DNA of 16,376 nucleotides from contig QHYF01000039.1 in the NCBI GenBank assembly GCA_003224075.1, positions 1 to 16,376 on the forward strand, written 5' to 3'. Below the pieces are notes generated by a model, which ran no database searches, was not told where the DNA came from, and saw nothing but the letters and a program-made list of their open reading frames with translations. The position numbers were made by a program, and so were the translations under genes. This document shows, in pieces, positions 15,766-16,376 of the stretch. How positions within the stretch are numbered: the stretch's first letter is position 1; each line of letters starts with the position of its first letter. The DNA comes from Acidobacteriota bacterium. GTDB lineage: Bacteria; Acidobacteriota; Terriglobia; Acidiferrales; UBA7541.

Positions 15766-16376
15766 CTACCTCCTCCCAGCGGAAGCGAGACGTGCTGGAA
15801 CGCTTTCGCCACCACGGGTTTTGTTTCCGGCTGCGGGTCCGGTGCCTGCCGCCACGCCCCGACCGCGCCAGCGATTCCAGGCGACGACGAGCGGTGCAGC
15901 GATCCCAAAACTGGAATACGTTCCTACCACAATCCCTACCACCAGGGCAAAGGAGAAAGCACGAAGCACCTGGCCGCCCATCAGGAACAAGACGAGCACG
16001 GTAAGGAAAGTCAAACCACTAGTCAAGATCGTTCGCGAAAGAGTCTGATTGATGGACTTGTTGACCACGTCCGCAAACGATTCCTTGCGCAGCAAGCGGT
16101 TGTTCTCACGGATGCGATCGAAGATGACAATCGTATCGTTCATGGAATAACCGACCAGAGTGAGCAGCGCCGCGATGACCGTCAGTGAAATTTCGAAGCG
16201 CAACAACGAAAAAAAGCCCAGGGTGATCAGCACGTCGTGAAAGACGGCCAGAACGGCGGCGGCTCCGTAAACCCACTCGAATCGAAAAGCAATATATACC
16301 AGCATGCCCGCCAAAGCATAGAGGGTAACAAGAATGGCCTGGTTGCGGAGTTCTGCGCCGACCTTGGGGCCGACAA
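15766..16376 (-). CDS. secF: SecF, protein translocase subunit, 5' end cut by the window edge
   Basis: The frame is open to the right edge; before the first ATG (16314) it reads VGPKVGAELRNQAILVTLYA, a conserved SecF stretch, so the true start lies beyond 16376. SecF forms a complex with SecD and uses the proton gradient to help proteins leave the SecYEG channel. The visible part has about five membrane helices, with the conserved loop LTLVGYSMNDTIVIFDRIREN and NQTLSRTILTSGLTF near the end, followed by a basic, Gly/Ala-rich cytoplasmic tail. The gap to tonB is only 5 bases, so both are translated from one mRNA. secD, normally upstream of secF, would be expected just outside the window. Confidence 0.95.
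   Translation of the reverse strand, partial: VGPKVGAELRNQAILVTLYALAGMLVYIAFRFEWVYGAAAVLAVFHDVLITLGFFSLLRFEISLTVIAALLTLVGYSMNDTIVIFDRIRENNRLLRKESFADVVNKSINQTLSRTILTSGLTFLTVLVLFLMGGQVLRAFSFALVVGIVVGTYSSFGIAAPLVVAWNRWRGRGVAAGTGPAAGNKTRGGESVPARLASAGRR

Overview
The window reads as chromosomal DNA from a GC-rich Gram-negative bacterium, most likely an Acidobacteriota member. This is inferred from the gene mix: a secF-tonB-exbB-exbD-exbD-exbD cluster, a FecR-like membrane protein, a long Rel/SpoT protein, and a large radical SAM protein of the tetraether/membrane-spanning-lipid synthase type. No phage, transposon, CRISPR, tRNA or rRNA was seen. Almost everything is on the minus strand. Only the left-edge gene and the FecR-like gene are on the plus strand.

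Layout: 1-828 (+) is the 3' end of a membrane-anchored serine hydrolase. Converging on it are a DUF2461 gene (832-1525, minus) that looks frameshifted in its first codons, and an FmdB-type zinc-ribbon protein (1617-1853). A terminator at 1915-1954 closes a 733-residue radical SAM gene (1980-4181). A 357-base gap with spaced GGTCA repeats follows, then a TPR-like/degenerate GIY-YIG protein (4539-5621). The FecR-like gene (5774-6511, +) has a textbook promoter. RidA (6638-7015) overlaps by 4 bases an M1-peptidase-like protein without metal ligands (7012-8490). Next come a repeat-containing lipoprotein (8636-9241) and a bifunctional (p)ppGpp synthetase/hydrolase (9399-11621).

From 11782 to the right edge lies a probable minus-strand operon, read right to left: secF (cut by the edge), tonB, exbB, exbD x3 and a TPR lipoprotein. 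SecF belongs to the Sec translocon. TonB-ExbB-ExbD would carry proton-motive energy to outer-membrane transporters. Two perfect 9-bp hairpins sit in intercistronic gaps of this operon.

The most notable gene is the radical SAM protein. Its motif set matches the MJ0619/Tes family, which joins lipid chains to make membrane-spanning lipids, and Acidobacteriota are known for such lipids. Also striking are three lesions: an apparent extra A in the DUF2461 gene, a perfect 58-bp tandem duplication that replaces the C-terminus of the TPR lipoprotein, and an apparent deletion of about 59 bp that removes part of a membrane helix of ExbB. They may be real mutations or assembly errors, and reads are needed to tell. 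Two further proteins keep an enzyme fold but have lost the catalytic residues.
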